A DNA stretch of 64,000 nucleotides, from the NCBI GenBank assembly GCA_028693445.1, contig JAQUVI010000002.1, positions 68,971 through 132,970 of the forward strand. The letters run 5' to 3'. The notes below the pieces were generated by a model, which saw only the letters and a list, made by a program, of their open reading frames with translations, was not told the origin of the DNA and ran no database searches. Origin of the DNA: Candidatus Absconditabacteria bacterium (GTDB lineage: Bacteria > Patescibacteriota > Gracilibacteria > Absconditabacterales > Absconditicoccaceae). Below, piece by piece: positions 62,607 through 64,000 of this stretch. A program made the translations under genes and the position numbers. How positions within the stretch are numbered: the first letter of the stretch is position 1; each line of letters opens with the position of its first letter.

Positions 62607-64000
62607 TTATTTTTTAGGATTGTTTTTGTTTATATGATCTTGAAGTATTTTTAATGTATCAAATAATTTTGGTACAACCATATTATATGATCAGAATTTT
62701 CCTGTTGTTGTTTTAAATAAATTATAAATTTTACCATTTGGTGCTTTATATGGTGATGTACTTCGAGAATTATCCACTGTGTAGTTTAGAGAATTTCAAG
62801 GATTGTTTTTATCAATAAATTCTTCTATATCTTTTTTGCTAGCAAAGTATTTTGTTTGATTTGAAACACTAAAATTTATTGAAGAATATCATAATCATGC
62901 TTTATAAGCTACTGAATATTTTTTACCATTTGGTGCTGTATATATATAATCTTGATTATTGTTTATATCTTCTACTAAACGATCATATATATAACGTAAT
63001 TTTGCTATTTCTTTTGCACTAGCTCATTCTTCTTCTAATTCGTCTATTTTTTCTTCCATCATATCTTTTAATGTTTTTTTAAGATTATTATCTAAATTTT
63101 CTATTAATAAATATAATCATTCTAATTCTATTATTTCATTTACTGATAGATCAAAATCATCATCTTCGTCATCATAATCAGAGCTTTTTTCTGTTATTAA
63201 TTTGAATACGGCAGCTTGATCTGCTATAGTTAATGTTGATGTTGTAACCTCGTAATATTCTTCACTAGATCTTAATTCTATATAAAGAACATCTCAATTT
63301 TTTACTAAAGATTGTTTGTTTATATTTGCTCAATTTACGAATAATGTTCATTCATCTATACTTGCTGTAACCAAGGTATGAGTACTTAATCAAGATATAA
63401 CAATTGAATTTGATCTGTATATTGTATCTCTTTCTACATCAGTTTGTCTAGAAAAAGTAAATTGTTCTGGTGATGTATCTGGAATACCTGTATAATTAAA
63501 CATAGCAGATTCTGATCGATTACTATTGTTGCCTATATAATCTATTGCTTGCACTTTTATTGTAAAAGTTCATTGCAATCATAATTCCATATTTTCTATT
63601 GTTATTGATGGATTTGTTCATGTTCAGGATTTTATAGTTGTTGTTCATTGTTGTATTGTATAAATATATTCTTTGACTCAAGCTCAATCATCTGTGGATT
63701 CTGGCCGTGTTAAAACAATACTTCATGTATAATTTTGATTATTTATATTTGTGAGATTTGGTTTACTTGGTGGTGTTGTGTCAAAAATCACAGTTTGTTG
63801 TGAATATATTTTTGCTCAAACAGGATCTTCAAACTCTATATAAATATTTTTTTGTCATTCTCATGGAGTAAGCGTTATTGGTGTTGATCTATTTCAAGCA
63901 AGTATTTGTTCATTTATTATTGCTAAATTATTTGGTCAAACAATATTTCATGTTATTGTTGCCTTTGTTATGTTGTTTATATTTGTTTCTAGTGTTATAT
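62607..64000 (-). CDS. Large surface protein with Ig/FN3-like domains, C-terminal part
   Basis: The last 464 residues are in the window; the N-terminus lies beyond 64000. Seen are beta-rich Ig/FN3-like segments with typical linkers (VIFDTTPPSKPNLTNIN; FTIKVQAIDYIGNNSNRS; FTFSRQTDVERDTIYRSN), then an acidic helical part (DYDDEDDDFDLSVNEIIELEGLY, NNLKKTLKDMMEEKIDELEEE) and a C-terminal stretch with two copies of YxAPNGKxY (YIYTAPNGKKYSVAYKA, PYKAPNGKIYNLF). Likely an exported adhesin- or S-layer-like protein. No anchor was recognised. Confidence 0.7.

Noticed and set aside
1-64000. tRNA genes, including the UGA-reading tRNA-Gly
   Set aside because: No cloverleaf-like sequence with a convincing T-arm was spotted by eye in any gap; a covariance search would be needed to be certain.

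Overview
The window (64 kb, AT-rich) reads sensibly only if UGA is decoded as glycine (translation table 25). Conserved proteins such as RecA, PflB, AckA, CysS, MetG, UvrD and MnmA are open over their full length with UGA at family-invariant glycines, while UAA and UAG end the genes and UGG stays tryptophan. This points to a small CPR/Patescibacteria genome of the Absconditabacteria (SR1) / Gracilibacteria group. All coding calls below use that code. No tRNA, rRNA or CRISPR array was recognised.

Layout. 1-2744: 5' part of a Clp ATPase (-) and alanine racemase. 3124-11993: a fermentation block, pflB-pflA-focA, a small membrane protein, a TPR/SpoIIE phosphatase, pduL and ackA, sufficient for pyruvate to formate plus acetyl-CoA, acetyl phosphate and acetate with ATP; pyruvate kinase lies at 58.5 kb. 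12171-16685: CAP-domain protein (-), DUF212 protein, FtsQ-like protein, guanine deaminase and a SufS-like enzyme. 17220-23761: a 1627-aa coiled-coil/membrane protein followed by an M15 peptidase. 23873-26032: lexA (-) and recA (+). 26149-28680: a BrnT/BrnA-like toxin-antitoxin pair, a second short acetate kinase (-) and a Bro-N protein. 28722-33868 (-): four genes that look like a duplicated two-gene cassette (small secreted protein plus large coiled-coil protein). Each gene has its own sigma70-type promoter and its own 21-bp tandem repeat encoding heptads. 34189-35810: SiaC-like protein, DUF192 and SIMPL proteins. 35884-42102 (-): a 7TM protein, a DUF1704/MATCAP-like metallopeptidase, a GNAT acetyltransferase, and a RimK-related ATP-grasp ligase fused to a second DUF1704-type metallopeptidase. 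This is the most unusual gene set in the window and looks like a peptide-ligation and removal system. 42269-51495: cysS, degenerate M23/lysozyme-like protein (-), MFS-like protein (-), Rad50/SbcC-like ATPase (-), metG. 51545-57025: free-standing DnaE-type PHP domain, UvrD/PcrA helicase, CoA-binding protein, histone-H1-like protein, mnmA. 57119-64000: secreted repeat protein, pyk, CHAP hydrolase (-), GT4 glycosyltransferase and a large surface protein (-, cut by the window end).

Intergenic DNA is full of dispersed repeats. Family A is a nested palindrome of about 120-150 bp seen eight times. Its outer arms differ between copies but stay complementary. Family B has terminal inverted repeats, family C consists of short units around CGCTCGCAATGAC, and there are CTTAG-rich runs. 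One family C unit forms the end of a truncated coiled-coil gene. A separate two-stem element with identical spacing occurs beside lexA and just upstream of the helicase gene.
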